A stretch of DNA of 64,000 nt from Pseudomonas sp. GM21 (lineage in GTDB: Bacteria; Pseudomonadota; Gammaproteobacteria; Pseudomonadales; Pseudomonadaceae): assembly GCF_000282215.1 (NCBI RefSeq), contig NZ_AKJS01000112.1, positions 1-64,000 of the forward strand. The letters run 5' to 3'. Shown piece after piece: positions 51,541 to 59,985 of this stretch. The notes under the pieces are model-generated. The model had not been told where the DNA came from and searched no databases. It was given only the letters and a program-made list of their open reading frames with translations. Positions within the stretch are counted from its first letter, which is position 1. Each line of letters begins with the position of its first letter. Position numbers and translations under genes: made by a program.

Positions 51541-52660
51541 TCTGACCAACGATTTCGGCATCGAAATCAGGCATCTCTACAAGATCTTCGGTTACCAGGC
51601 CCAGGCCAGTATCGAGCGGGTCAAACAGGGTATGAGCAAGGCGGAGCTGTTGAGCAATCACAGTCATGTGCTGGGGTTGAAGGACATCAATATCAGCATG
51701 CCGTCCGGGGGGATTCAGGTGATCATGGGGCTTTCCGGTTCGGGCAAGTCGACCTTGATCCGCCATATCAACCGCTTGATCGAACCCACCGCCGGCGAAG
51801 TCATTGTCGGTGGCGTGGATGTGCTCAAGATGAGCCAGAACGATTTGCGAGAGTTTCGCCGACATAAAATTTCCATGGTGTTCCAGAAGTTCGCGCTGCT
51901 GCCCAACCGCACCGTACTCGACAATGCGGTTTATGGACTGGAGATCCAGGGCATGTCCCGTGACAGGCAAGTAGAGATCGCAACAGGCTGGTTAGACCGG
52001 GTAGGGCTCCAGGGTTACGCAAATCACTATCCCAATCAGCTGTCCGGAGGCATGCAGCAGCGGGTCGGCCTGGCCCGGGCATTGGCCAGTGATGCGCCGA
52101 TTCTGTTGATGGATGAAGCGTTCTCGGCCCTGGATCCGCTGATTCGGATGGACATGCAGTCGGTGCTGCTGGACCTGCAAAAAGAGATCAAGAAGACCAT
52201 CGTGTTCATTACCCATGATCTTGATGAGGCGCTGCGCATTGGCGATCGCATCGCAATCTTGCGTGATGGTGAGGTAGTACAACAAGGCACCCGACAGGAA
52301 ATCGTCATGAATCCTGCCGATGATTACATTGCCAACTTCGTCAAAGAAGTGAATCGGGGGCGGGTGATCGGCGTCGAGGCCATCATGCAGCCCATTGTTC
52401 AGGTGAAAGTCGCAGCGACGTTGACCGTACCCGTGGGGACGTCACTGGAGTCAGCAGTCAAAAGACTGGTTGAGGCGGGGCTCGATGAACTGGTGGTCAC
52501 AGACAGTCAGGGTCAGCCAGTGGGGCAGTTGGCGCTGAAGTCGATTATCGCGACGATGGTCACCTCGACAGTGAGCGAGGAGTCGCAGGTTGTTCAGCCA
52601 AGAGTGATGTCAAAAGCGACACGACTTACTGAAGTAAATCCGGGGGAAATCGCAGGGTGA
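51530..52660 (+). CDS. Betaine ABC transporter ATPase, ProV type (system 2)
   Basis: The 376-residue protein has Walker A GLSGSGKST, signature LSGGMQQR, Walker B (ILLMDEAFSALD) and a C-terminal CBS-like region (ESAVKRLVEAGLDELVVTD). The ATG at 51530 has GGAGAGAG upstream and lies inside the permease 3' end. It is the last gene of the accessory region. The next 200 bases hold no gene before the PrrF terminator. Confidence 0.9.
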   Translation: MATNLTNDFGIEIRHLYKIFGYQAQASIERVKQGMSKAELLSNHSHVLGLKDINISMPSGGIQVIMGLSGSGKSTLIRHINRLIEPTAGEVIVGGVDVLKMSQNDLREFRRHKISMVFQKFALLPNRTVLDNAVYGLEIQGMSRDRQVEIATGWLDRVGLQGYANHYPNQLSGGMQQRVGLARALASDAPILLMDEAFSALDPLIRMDMQSVLLDLQKEIKKTIVFITHDLDEALRIGDRIAILRDGEVVQQGTRQEIVMNPADDYIANFVKEVNRGRVIGVEAIMQPIVQVKVAATLTVPVGTSLESAVKRLVEAGLDELVVTDSQGQPVGQLALKSIIATMVTSTVSEESQVVQPRVMSKATRLTEVNPGEIAG

Positions 52661-52858
52661 AAAGGGGGGCGTCCTCCATGACGCAGGCGCAGCTTAGAGA
52701 CTATGCTATTGATTCTCAAGTGCTATTTGTACATGAGGTTGGCCCAATGATGCCGGGCTTCTCTTGCCAACCGATATTCTTTTGATATCATCCGCGCCAT
52801 CGAATTTTTAGCACCTTAAAGACTTCATTAGCCTGAAGGAAAAGCCAGAGTAACTGGC

Positions 52859-52970
52859 AAAAAAAACCCGGCAAAAAGCCGGGTAAAAAACCGTGATTAG
52901 CCTGATGAGGAGAGAGTCCAAGAGACCGACCTAAGGTCACTTGGACAATCGACTGATCTCGCGACCAGCT
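52859..52970 (-). ncRNA. prrF: PrrF iron-responsive small RNA
   Basis: The 112-nt minus-strand RNA begins AGCTGGTCGCGAGATCAG, contains the conserved core (CTCTCTCCTCATCAGG and CTAATCACGG) that I recognise from Pseudomonas PrrF RNAs, and ends in a terminator (ACCCGGC/GCCGGGT stem, eight T). A good promoter and a Fur box lie directly upstream. PrrF represses synthesis of non-essential iron proteins (such as sodB, sdh and katA mRNAs) when iron is scarce. Pseudomonas usually has two copies; only one is in this window. Confidence 0.9.
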
Positions 52971-52973
52971 GCA

Positions 52974-53005
52974 TGCAATAATAATCATTCTCGTTTGCAA
53001 GTCAA
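52974..53005 (-). promoter_or_regulatory. prrF promoter with Fur box
   Basis: On the minus strand TTGACT (53005-53000) and TATTAT (52983-52978) are 16 bases apart, with the predicted start at 52970. The 19 bases at 52974-52992 match the Fur consensus GATAATGATAATCATTATC at 14 positions and cover the -10 element. Iron-loaded Fur should therefore block transcription. Confidence 0.82.
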
Positions 53006-53064
53006 ATGATTTTATCTGCTCGATTGGAAAACTCTTTCCTGTCCTCCCCGAACGCTCATCCGTT

Positions 53065-53406
53065 TCATACGATCTGATGCCCTTGCAAAGACCGATCGAT
53101 CATTGCTTTGGCCATGTCAATCATGTGCACCGTCGAAAAGGCCAGGTCGCGACTGGCACCGTGCAGGTTATTGGCTGATTCATGTGCCGTCGCCGCAGCG
53201 CATCGCAATAAATCCGAGGCATGAACCAGTGCCTCTTCTGCGCTGATCTGGGGGTTCACATCAAAAAAACGCTCGACAGTCGCTGCTTCGGACACAGTTG
53301 GTTTCAAGTAATAATCCAGTGCTCGCTGTGCGGCGGCGTTGCCTTTTGGCGAGGTCAGGGTGGTATCGATTTCCATATCTGGCAGGTCATTGCAGGGTAA
53401 CGTCAT
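53065..53406 (-). CDS. DUF6124/DUF3077-like hypothetical protein
   Basis: The protein of about 113 residues has the pattern of a small Pseudomonas family often found in many copies per genome: ALDYYLKP near residue 30, then SAEEALVHASDLL and a helical tail. It has no signal peptide or membrane segment, and its function is unknown. I chose the Met at 53406; the frame continues upstream to 53535 without a ribosome binding site. It is divergent from the S24-type regulator. Confidence 0.65.
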   Translation of the reverse strand: MTLPCNDLPDMEIDTTLTSPKGNAAAQRALDYYLKPTVSEAATVERFFDVNPQISAEEALVHASDLLRCAAATAHESANNLHGASRDLAFSTVHMIDMAKAMIDRSLQGHQIV

Positions 53407-53535
53407 GACGATGGCAAGCTCCGTGATAGATTCAGATCCGTGAATCCATCCTAGTACGAACTGTATTTGTGACTGGAATTTAAATACTACAATTTGTGTT
53501 TTGTTGGTCGGAGTACCCCACGTATCGTGCCGCAC

Positions 53536-54183
53536 ATGGATAAATGGATTGAGTTAGTCAAAGCCAAGATGAGTGATCTCAAAGTCACTCAAGAGGTCCT
53601 CGCCGACCGCCTCGGGATGTCCCAGGGTGGTGTGGGTCACTGGCTGAATAAGCGCCGTCAGCCGAGCATCGAAGACATGAATCGTGTCTTGCACGCGCTC
53701 GGGATGGATTTTCTGGAAGTGGCGACGGTGATTCGCGAGCGTCTGGTCTTGCAGGACGACGAGCCTTGTCTGGCGCACAAGTACAACCCGTACTTCCGTT
53801 ACCCGGTCAGCGATTGGCGAGAGCCCGCGCAAGTGCGTGACGGTGAGTTGTCGGTCTACGGCAAACCGCGTTTCGAGCTGACCGATTACCACGCGCAGGG
53901 CGCGGCGTTCTGGCTGGTGGTGGTAGGGGATGCGATGACCGCACCCACGGGCGTGAGCATCGCCGAAGGCATGATGATCCTGGTGGATCCTGCGATTGTG
54001 CCGGAGCCTGGAAAGCTGGTGATCGCGCAGTGGTCGGACAGCACCGAGGCGACCTTTCGCAAACTGATCGAAGAGGGCGGGCAGCGTTACCTGGTCCCGC
54101 TCAATCCGACCTATCCGAAAGCCCTTTACACCGATGAATGTCGAATCCTCGGTGTAGTGGTTCAGGCAACGGCCAAATTCTAA
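53536..54183 (+). CDS. LexA/PrtR-like repressor with degenerate S24 peptidase domain
   Basis: The 215-residue protein has an N-terminal HTH_XRE domain (VTQEVLADRLGMSQGGVGHWL, split over about residues 17-37) and a C-terminal S24 domain. The catalytic Ser of the GDSM motif is Ala133 (VVVGDAMTAP). The dyad Lys is present (Lys176). The Ala-Gly cleavage site expected after the YPxxxW segment is also missing (YPVSDWREPAQV). It is therefore predicted not to self-cleave on DNA damage. The in-frame start at 53494 lacks support. Targets unknown; an autoregulatory site may be GTATTT-N13-AAATAC at 53463-53487. Confidence 0.82.
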   Translation: MDKWIELVKAKMSDLKVTQEVLADRLGMSQGGVGHWLNKRRQPSIEDMNRVLHALGMDFLEVATVIRERLVLQDDEPCLAHKYNPYFRYPVSDWREPAQVRDGELSVYGKPRFELTDYHAQGAAFWLVVVGDAMTAPTGVSIAEGMMILVDPAIVPEPGKLVIAQWSDSTEATFRKLIEEGGQRYLVPLNPTYPKALYTDECRILGVVVQATAKF

Positions 54184-54222
54184 TCAGATCGGTCCTCGAA
54201 AAACGTAGGACCGATCTTCATT

Positions 54223-56172
54223 TCACGCCTCTTCCAGCTCGACCAGCGCACTGCCTTCGCTGACCATTTCGCCTTCCTGGCAATACAGCGCCTTGATCAC
54301 CCCCGCGTGGGGCGCACGAATGCTGTGTTCCATTTTCATCGCTTCCAAAACCACCAATTGCGCCCCGGCTTCGACCGTTTGCCCGGCCTCCACCAGTACT
54401 CGCACAATGCTGCCGTTCATTGGAGCGGTGAGACCACCGTGATGGCTGTGACTGGCTTCGACGGCGCCGATCGGGTCGTAGGACTCGATGCGGCGCAGTT
54501 CACCGTCCCATTGCAGATAGACAGAGTCACCACGACGGATTGCCCGATGCTGGCGGCGTACGCCGTTGTGCTCGGTGAGTAACTGCTCACCTTTAAGGTG
54601 GGCTGTGCGGATGTCGCCCAAAGTCAGCGCCCGGTCCTGGCCTTCGCAGCTCAAGTGCAGGGTGATTTCTTTCGGCAAACCGGCACGGAAACCATTGCTG
54701 ATCGCCCATGGCGAACTCGCGTCATCTGCACGTGGTGAGTCTGGCTGGCTCTGGGCAACCGCCTGAGCGGCCGCTTGCCAAAACCCGTCACTGAGGTCCG
54801 AAGGCGCTGGCAACAACTGCTCCTGAAAACGCGGGATAAACCCGGTGTCCAGCTCTGCCGTCGCAAACGCGGGGTGAGCGATGATCCGGCGCAGGAAGTT
54901 GATGTTGGTCTTGAGCCCGCCAATCGCGAACTCATCGAGCATGCTCAACAAGCGCAAACGCGCCTGTTCGCGATCCTCGCCCCAAGCAATCAGCTTGCCG
55001 AGCATCGGGTCATAGAACGGTGAAATCTCGTCACCTTCCTCAACCCCGCTGTCGACTCGGCGTCCCGGCCCTTCGGCGGATTCACGATACAGTTCCAGGT
55101 TGCCGGTGGCCGGCAGGAAATCATTGGCCGGGTCCTCTGCGTACAGGCGCACTTCAATCGCATGCCCGATCAGCGGCACCTCGGCCTGGGTCATCGGCAG
55201 CGCTTCGCCACGGGCCACGCGAATCTGCCAGGCCACCAGGTCCAGGCCGGTGATGGCTTCGGTGACCGGGTGCTCAACCTGCAGGCGCGTGTTCATCTCC
55301 ATAAAGAAGAACTCACCGCGCGAATCCAGCAAAAACTCCACGGTGCCGGCGCCGACATAACCAATGGCTTGTGCCGAGCGAACAGCGGCTTCGCCCATGG
55401 CACGACGCAGCTCCGGGCTCAGGCCTGGTGCGGGTGCTTCTTCAACGACTTTCTGGTGGCGACGCTGGATCGAGCAGTCACGTTCGTTCAGGTACAAGCA
55501 GTTGCCATGCTGATCGGCAAAGACCTGGATTTCCACGTGGCGCGGTTTGAGCAGGTACTTCTCCACCAGCATCCGTGAATCGCCGAAGGAGGATTTCGCT
55601 TCACGCTGGGCCGAGGCCAGGGCTTCGGCCAACTGGCTGACATCCTCGACCACTTTCATGCCTTTGCCGCCACCGCCGGCGGTGGCCTTGAGCAGCACCG
55701 GATAGCCGATACGCTCACAGGCATCGCGGAAAGTGTCGAAGTCTTGAGCTTCGCCGTGATAACCCGGCACCAAGGGCACACCGGCGGTTTCCATCAGCGC
55801 TTTGGCCGCAGATTTGCTGCCCATGGCGTCGATGGCGGAGGCGGGCGGGCCGAGGAAGATCAGGCCGGCGTCTTCAATTGCGCGGGCAAACCCGGCGTTC
55901 TCCGATAAAAAGCCGTAGCCCGGATGAATTGCCTGAGCTCCGCTGGCCTTGGCTGCCGCAATCAGTTTGTCGATTTGCAGGTAGCTGTCGGCGGCTTTGC
56001 TGCCTCCGAGATCGACGCGAATATCCGCTTCACGGCTGTGTCGCGCTTCACGATCCGTGGCGCTGTGCACGGCCACAGTGGTCAGGCCCAGGGCTTTGGC
56101 GGTGCGCATGACCCGGCAGGCGATTTCGCCACGGTTGGCCACCAGCAGGGTGGTGAGAACAGGTGCGCTCAT
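54223..56172 (-). CDS. liuD: Methylcrotonoyl-CoA carboxylase, biotin-containing subunit
   Basis: This 649-residue subunit has biotin carboxylase (ATP-grasp; GGGGKGMK, EMNTRLQVEHP) and a C-terminal biotinyl domain with Lys613 in EAMKMEH. With LiuB it carboxylates 3-methylcrotonyl-CoA in leucine breakdown. The ATG at 56172 overlaps the liuC stop by one base (TGATG). It is the last gene of the liuABCD operon. Confidence 0.95.
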   Translation of the reverse strand: MSAPVLTTLLVANRGEIACRVMRTAKALGLTTVAVHSATDREARHSREADIRVDLGGSKAADSYLQIDKLIAAAKASGAQAIHPGYGFLSENAGFARAIEDAGLIFLGPPASAIDAMGSKSAAKALMETAGVPLVPGYHGEAQDFDTFRDACERIGYPVLLKATAGGGGKGMKVVEDVSQLAEALASAQREAKSSFGDSRMLVEKYLLKPRHVEIQVFADQHGNCLYLNERDCSIQRRHQKVVEEAPAPGLSPELRRAMGEAAVRSAQAIGYVGAGTVEFLLDSRGEFFFMEMNTRLQVEHPVTEAITGLDLVAWQIRVARGEALPMTQAEVPLIGHAIEVRLYAEDPANDFLPATGNLELYRESAEGPGRRVDSGVEEGDEISPFYDPMLGKLIAWGEDREQARLRLLSMLDEFAIGGLKTNINFLRRIIAHPAFATAELDTGFIPRFQEQLLPAPSDLSDGFWQAAAQAVAQSQPDSPRADDASSPWAISNGFRAGLPKEITLHLSCEGQDRALTLGDIRTAHLKGEQLLTEHNGVRRQHRAIRRGDSVYLQWDGELRRIESYDPIGAVEASHSHHGGLTAPMNGSIVRVLVEAGQTVEAGAQLVVLEAMKMEHSIRAPHAGVIKALYCQEGEMVSEGSALVELEEA

Positions 56173-56984
56173 CAACGCGGCTCCTTGGTGGTGGGGGCTT
56201 GCCAGGTTGGCGGACGCTTTTGCAAAAAGGCGCGCAATCCTTCCTGACCTTCGGGGCTGACGCGGATGCGGGCGATGGCGTTTTCGGTGTAACGGCGCAG
56301 TGCCGGCGTCAGCGCGCCGTGGCCGACTTCACGCAACAAATCTTTGCTGGCGCGCATGGCGGCCGGGCTGTTGAGCAGCAGGTTGTCGATCCACTGTTCG
56401 ACCTTTTGCTCAAGCTCCGAAGCCGGATAGCTTTCCGACAACAAACCGATTTCCCGCGCCCGCTGTCCGCCGAAACGTTCAGCGGTCAGCGCATAACGGC
56501 GTGCCGCGCGTTCACCAATGGCTTGCACCACGAACGGGCTGATCACCGCTGGCGCCAAACCGATGCGCACTTCCGACAGGCAGAACTGCGCGTCGTCGGC
56601 GCCAATGGCCATGTCGCAGCAACTGATCAGGCCCAGCGCACCACCGAAGGCCGCGCCTTGCACCACGGCCAGGGTCGGGACTTTCATCTTGGCGAGGTTG
56701 TACATCAACTCCGCCAGTTCCCGGGCGTCGTCGAGGTTGGTGTGGTAATCGAGTTCGGCCGACTGCTGCATCCACGCCAGGTCCGCGCCGGCGCTGAAAT
56801 GTTTGCCGCGTCCACGTACCAGCAAAAAGCGCAAGCTGGTATCGCTCGCGACGGTGTCCAGTGCGAGGATCAGTTCGCGGATCATTTCAGCATTGAACGC
56901 GTTGTTTTTTTCTTCACGGCTTAGCCACAGGGTGGCGAAACCCCGTGGGTCTATCAGCAGTTCGAGGGTTTTGAAGTCGCTCAT
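56172..56984 (-). CDS. liuC: Methylglutaconyl-CoA hydratase
   Basis: This crotonase-fold enzyme of 270 residues has the oxyanion-hole motifs (HFSAGADLAWM and GAAFGGALGLISCCD). Context between liuB and liuD assigns it to hydration of 3-methylglutaconyl-CoA to HMG-CoA. Confidence 0.93.
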   Translation of the reverse strand: MSDFKTLELLIDPRGFATLWLSREEKNNAFNAEMIRELILALDTVASDTSLRFLLVRGRGKHFSAGADLAWMQQSAELDYHTNLDDARELAELMYNLAKMKVPTLAVVQGAAFGGALGLISCCDMAIGADDAQFCLSEVRIGLAPAVISPFVVQAIGERAARRYALTAERFGGQRAREIGLLSESYPASELEQKVEQWIDNLLLNSPAAMRASKDLLREVGHGALTPALRRYTENAIARIRVSPEGQEGLRAFLQKRPPTWQAPTTKEPR

Positions 56985-56997
56985 GATTTTCTCCCGA

Positions 56998-58605
56998 TCA
57001 CATCCGGAACACGCCGAAGCGGGTCGGTTCGATAGGCGCGTTCAACGACGCGGACAAGGCCAGGGCCAGCACATCGCGGGTTTGTGCCGGGTCGATGACG
57101 CCATCGTCCCACAGCCGTGCGCTGGAATAGTAGGGGTGACCCTGTTCTTCGTATTGATCGAGGATCGGTTGCTTGATCTCCGCTTCCTGCTCGGCGCTGA
57201 AGCCCTGGCCACTGCGCTCGGACTGCTCGCGTTTAACCTGCACCAATACCCCGGCAGCCTGCTCGGCGCCCATCACGCCAATGCGCGCGTTTGGCCACAT
57301 CCACAAGAAACGCGGGTCGTAGGCCCGACCGCACATGCCGTAGTTGCCGGCACCAAAACTGCCACCGATGATCACGGTGAATTTCGGCACCTTGGCACAG
57401 GCCACCGCCGTCACCAGTTTCGCACCGTGCTTGGCGATGCCGCCGGCCTCATATTTTTGGCCAACCATAAAGCCAGTAATGTTTTGCAGGAACAGCAACG
57501 GGATGCCGCGCTGGCAAGCCAGTTCGATAAAGTGCGCGCCTTTCTGCGCGGCTTCAGCGAACAGGATGCCGTTGTTGGCGAGGATCGCGATCGGGTAGCC
57601 GTGCAGGTGGGCGAAGCCGCACACCAGCGTGGTGCCGAACAGCGCTTTGAATTCATCGAACACTGAACCGTCGACCAGACGCGCGATGACTTCGCGCACA
57701 TCGAACGGTTGCTTGGCGTCCGCAGAGACCACGCCGTACAACTCGTCGCTGCTGTACAGCGGCGCAATCGGCGTGCGTTGTTGCAACTCGCCGAGCTTGC
57801 GCCAGTTGAGGTTGGCAACGCTGCGTCGGGCAATGGCCAAGGCGTGTTCATCGCTCTCGGCGTAATGGTCGGCGACCCCGGAAATCTTGCAGTGCACATC
57901 GGCCCCGCCCAAGTCTTCGGCGCTGACCACTTCACCGGTCGCGGCTTTCACCAGCGGCGGGCCGGCGAGGAAAATCGTCGCTTGCTGGCGCACCATGATC
58001 GCTTCGTCAGCCATCGCGGGTACATACGCACCACCGGCGGTGCACGAACCCATGACCACGGCAATTTGCGGAATGCCCATGGCGCTCATGTTGGCCTGGT
58101 TGAAGAATATCCGCCCGAAGTGCTCGCGATCCGGGAACACTTCATCCTGACGTGGCAGGTTGGCGCCACCGGAGTCCACCAGATAGATGCACGGCAGGCG
58201 ATTCTGCTGGGCAATAGTCTGGGCGCGCAGGTGTTTCTTCACCGTCAGCGGGTAGTACGAACCGCCTTTCACCGTGGCGTCGTTGGCGACGATCATGCAT
58301 TCGACGCCTTCCACGCGGCCGATCCCGGCAATCACGCCAGCGGCTGGAACGTCTTCACCGTAAACCTCGTAGGCTGCCAGTTGGCTGATTTCCAGAAACG
58401 GCGAACCTGGATCGAGCAGACGATTGATCCGCTCGCGGGGCAGCAATTTGCCTCGCGAGGTGTGGCGTTCTTGCGCCTTCGGGCCGCCACCGAGCTGCAC
58501 TTGGGCAAGCAGGGTGTGCAGGTCGTCGACCTGTTTGAGCATCGCCGCGCTGTTGGCGGCGAACTCCGCCGAACGGGCGTTGAGCTGGGTATGCAGGATA
58601 GCCAT
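56998..58605 (-). CDS. liuB: Methylcrotonoyl-CoA carboxylase, carboxyltransferase subunit
   Basis: The 535-residue carboxyltransferase carries two crotonase-like halves with the acyl-CoA and carboxybiotin sites (GSCTAGGAYVPAM; GGSFGAGNYGMCGRAY). It pairs with LiuD. Spacing of 12-13 bases to liuA and liuC indicates one operon. Confidence 0.95.
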   Translation of the reverse strand: MAILHTQLNARSAEFAANSAAMLKQVDDLHTLLAQVQLGGGPKAQERHTSRGKLLPRERINRLLDPGSPFLEISQLAAYEVYGEDVPAAGVIAGIGRVEGVECMIVANDATVKGGSYYPLTVKKHLRAQTIAQQNRLPCIYLVDSGGANLPRQDEVFPDREHFGRIFFNQANMSAMGIPQIAVVMGSCTAGGAYVPAMADEAIMVRQQATIFLAGPPLVKAATGEVVSAEDLGGADVHCKISGVADHYAESDEHALAIARRSVANLNWRKLGELQQRTPIAPLYSSDELYGVVSADAKQPFDVREVIARLVDGSVFDEFKALFGTTLVCGFAHLHGYPIAILANNGILFAEAAQKGAHFIELACQRGIPLLFLQNITGFMVGQKYEAGGIAKHGAKLVTAVACAKVPKFTVIIGGSFGAGNYGMCGRAYDPRFLWMWPNARIGVMGAEQAAGVLVQVKREQSERSGQGFSAEQEAEIKQPILDQYEEQGHPYYSSARLWDDGVIDPAQTRDVLALALSASLNAPIEPTRFGVFRM

Positions 58606-58617
58606 GGACAGCTCCGA

Positions 58618-59781
58618 TTAGCGGGTTTCGTTGAACAGTTCGCGACCGATGAGCATGCGACGGATCTCACTGGTGCCGGCGCCGATTTCGTACAGCTTGG
58701 CGTCACGTAGCAGACGACCCGCCGGGAATTCGTTGATGTAGCCGTTGCCGCCCAGAATCTGAATTGCGTCGAGAGCCATTTGCGTGGCGCGTTCGGCGCT
58801 GTACAGGATCACGCCGGCAGCGTCCTTGCGCGTGGTTTCGCCACGTTCGCAAGCCTGTGCCACTGCATAAAGGTAAGCGCGGCTGGCGTTGAGTTGGGTG
58901 TACATGTCGGCAACCTTGCCCTGGATCAGCTGGAACTCGCCGATGCTTTGGCCGAATTGCTTGCGGTCGTGGATGTACGGAACGATCAGGTCCATGCACG
59001 CCTGCATGATCCCGGTCGGGCCGCCGGAGAGCACAACGCGCTCGTAGTCGAGGCCGCTCATCAACACTTTCACGCCGCCGTTGAGCACGCCGAGGATGTT
59101 TTCTTCCGGCACTTCCACGTCATCGAAGAACAGCTCGCAGGTGTTGGAACCGCGCATGCCGAGCTTGTCGAACTTGTTGCTGCGGCTGAAACCTTTCCAG
59201 TCACGCTCGACGATGAACGCGGTGATGCCGTGCGGGCCTTTTTCCAGGTCGGTTTTGGCGTAGATCACGTAGGTGTTGGCGTCAGGGCCGTTGGTGATCC
59301 AGGTCTTGCTGCCGTTGAGCACGTACTTGTCGCCACGTTTGTCGGCGCGCAGCTTCATCGACACCACGTCGGAACCGGCATTCGGTTCGCTCATGGCCAG
59401 GGCGCCGATGTGCTCTCCGCTGATCAGTTTTGGCAGGTATTTGCTTTTCTGTTCGTGGTTGCCGTTGCGGTTGATCTGGTTGACGCAGAGGTTGGAGTGG
59501 GCGCCATAAGACAGGGCAACAGAGGCCGAGCCACGGCTGATTTCTTCCATGGCCACGACGTGGGCCAGGTAACCCAGGCCAGCGCCGCCGTACTCTTCCG
59601 GCACGGTAATGCCGAGCAGGCCCATGTCGCCGAATTTGCGCCACAGGTCGGCGGGGAACAGGTTGTCGATGTCGATCTGAGCGGCGCGCGGCGCGATCTC
59701 TTTGGCGACGAAGGACTGAACCTGATCGCGCAGCATGTCGATGGTTTCACCGAGGGCAAAATTCAGGGATGGATAGCTCAT
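58618..59781 (-). CDS. liuA: Isovaleryl-CoA dehydrogenase
   Basis: The 387-residue FAD enzyme starts the leucine/isovalerate branch by oxidising isovaleryl-CoA to 3-methylcrotonyl-CoA. Acyl-CoA dehydrogenase motifs are clear (AMSEPNAGSDV; QILGGNGYINEFP). The Glu in GLDYERVVLSGG sits where isovaleryl-CoA dehydrogenases carry their base. I start at the ATG at 59781; the open frame further upstream runs through the LiuR operator. It is the first gene of liuABCD. Confidence 0.95.
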   Translation of the reverse strand: MSYPSLNFALGETIDMLRDQVQSFVAKEIAPRAAQIDIDNLFPADLWRKFGDMGLLGITVPEEYGGAGLGYLAHVVAMEEISRGSASVALSYGAHSNLCVNQINRNGNHEQKSKYLPKLISGEHIGALAMSEPNAGSDVVSMKLRADKRGDKYVLNGSKTWITNGPDANTYVIYAKTDLEKGPHGITAFIVERDWKGFSRSNKFDKLGMRGSNTCELFFDDVEVPEENILGVLNGGVKVLMSGLDYERVVLSGGPTGIMQACMDLIVPYIHDRKQFGQSIGEFQLIQGKVADMYTQLNASRAYLYAVAQACERGETTRKDAAGVILYSAERATQMALDAIQILGGNGYINEFPAGRLLRDAKLYEIGAGTSEIRRMLIGRELFNETR

Positions 59782-59836
59782 GGGGCACCTTTTGGCTTTT
59801 TTGTAGGGCGGGGAGGGCAGCGGTTCGCTTCTCACC

Positions 59837-59852
59837 TTTACGTTAACGTAAG
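59837..59852. promoter_or_regulatory. LiuR-type operator 1
   Basis: TTTACGTTAACGTAAG contains a 14-bp perfect palindrome and lies 56 bases upstream of liuA. It matches the palindromes at 59880 and 63845, all near genes of this pathway. Confidence 0.78.
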
Positions 59853-59879
59853 CCTGTGACGAATGGCTGTCAATCACCC

Positions 59880-59895
59880 TTTACGTTAACGTCAA
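59880..59895. promoter_or_regulatory. LiuR-type operator 2
   Basis: TTTACGTTAACGTCAA lies 43 bp from operator 1, about four helical turns, and 91 bases before the acyl-CoA synthetase start. The pair can serve both divergent genes. Confidence 0.78.
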
Positions 59896-59985
59896 CTTGA
59901 GCGAGAGTAGAGCCAGTTCAAGATTGAAAAGCGGACCAACTCTGTTGGAGTCGCCAGCCCATAAATAAAGACAATAGGGGTCATC

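Noticed and set aside
52788..53000. 70-codon minus-strand frame
   Set aside because: It overlaps the PrrF RNA, its terminator and the Fur box; the RNA explains the conservation better.
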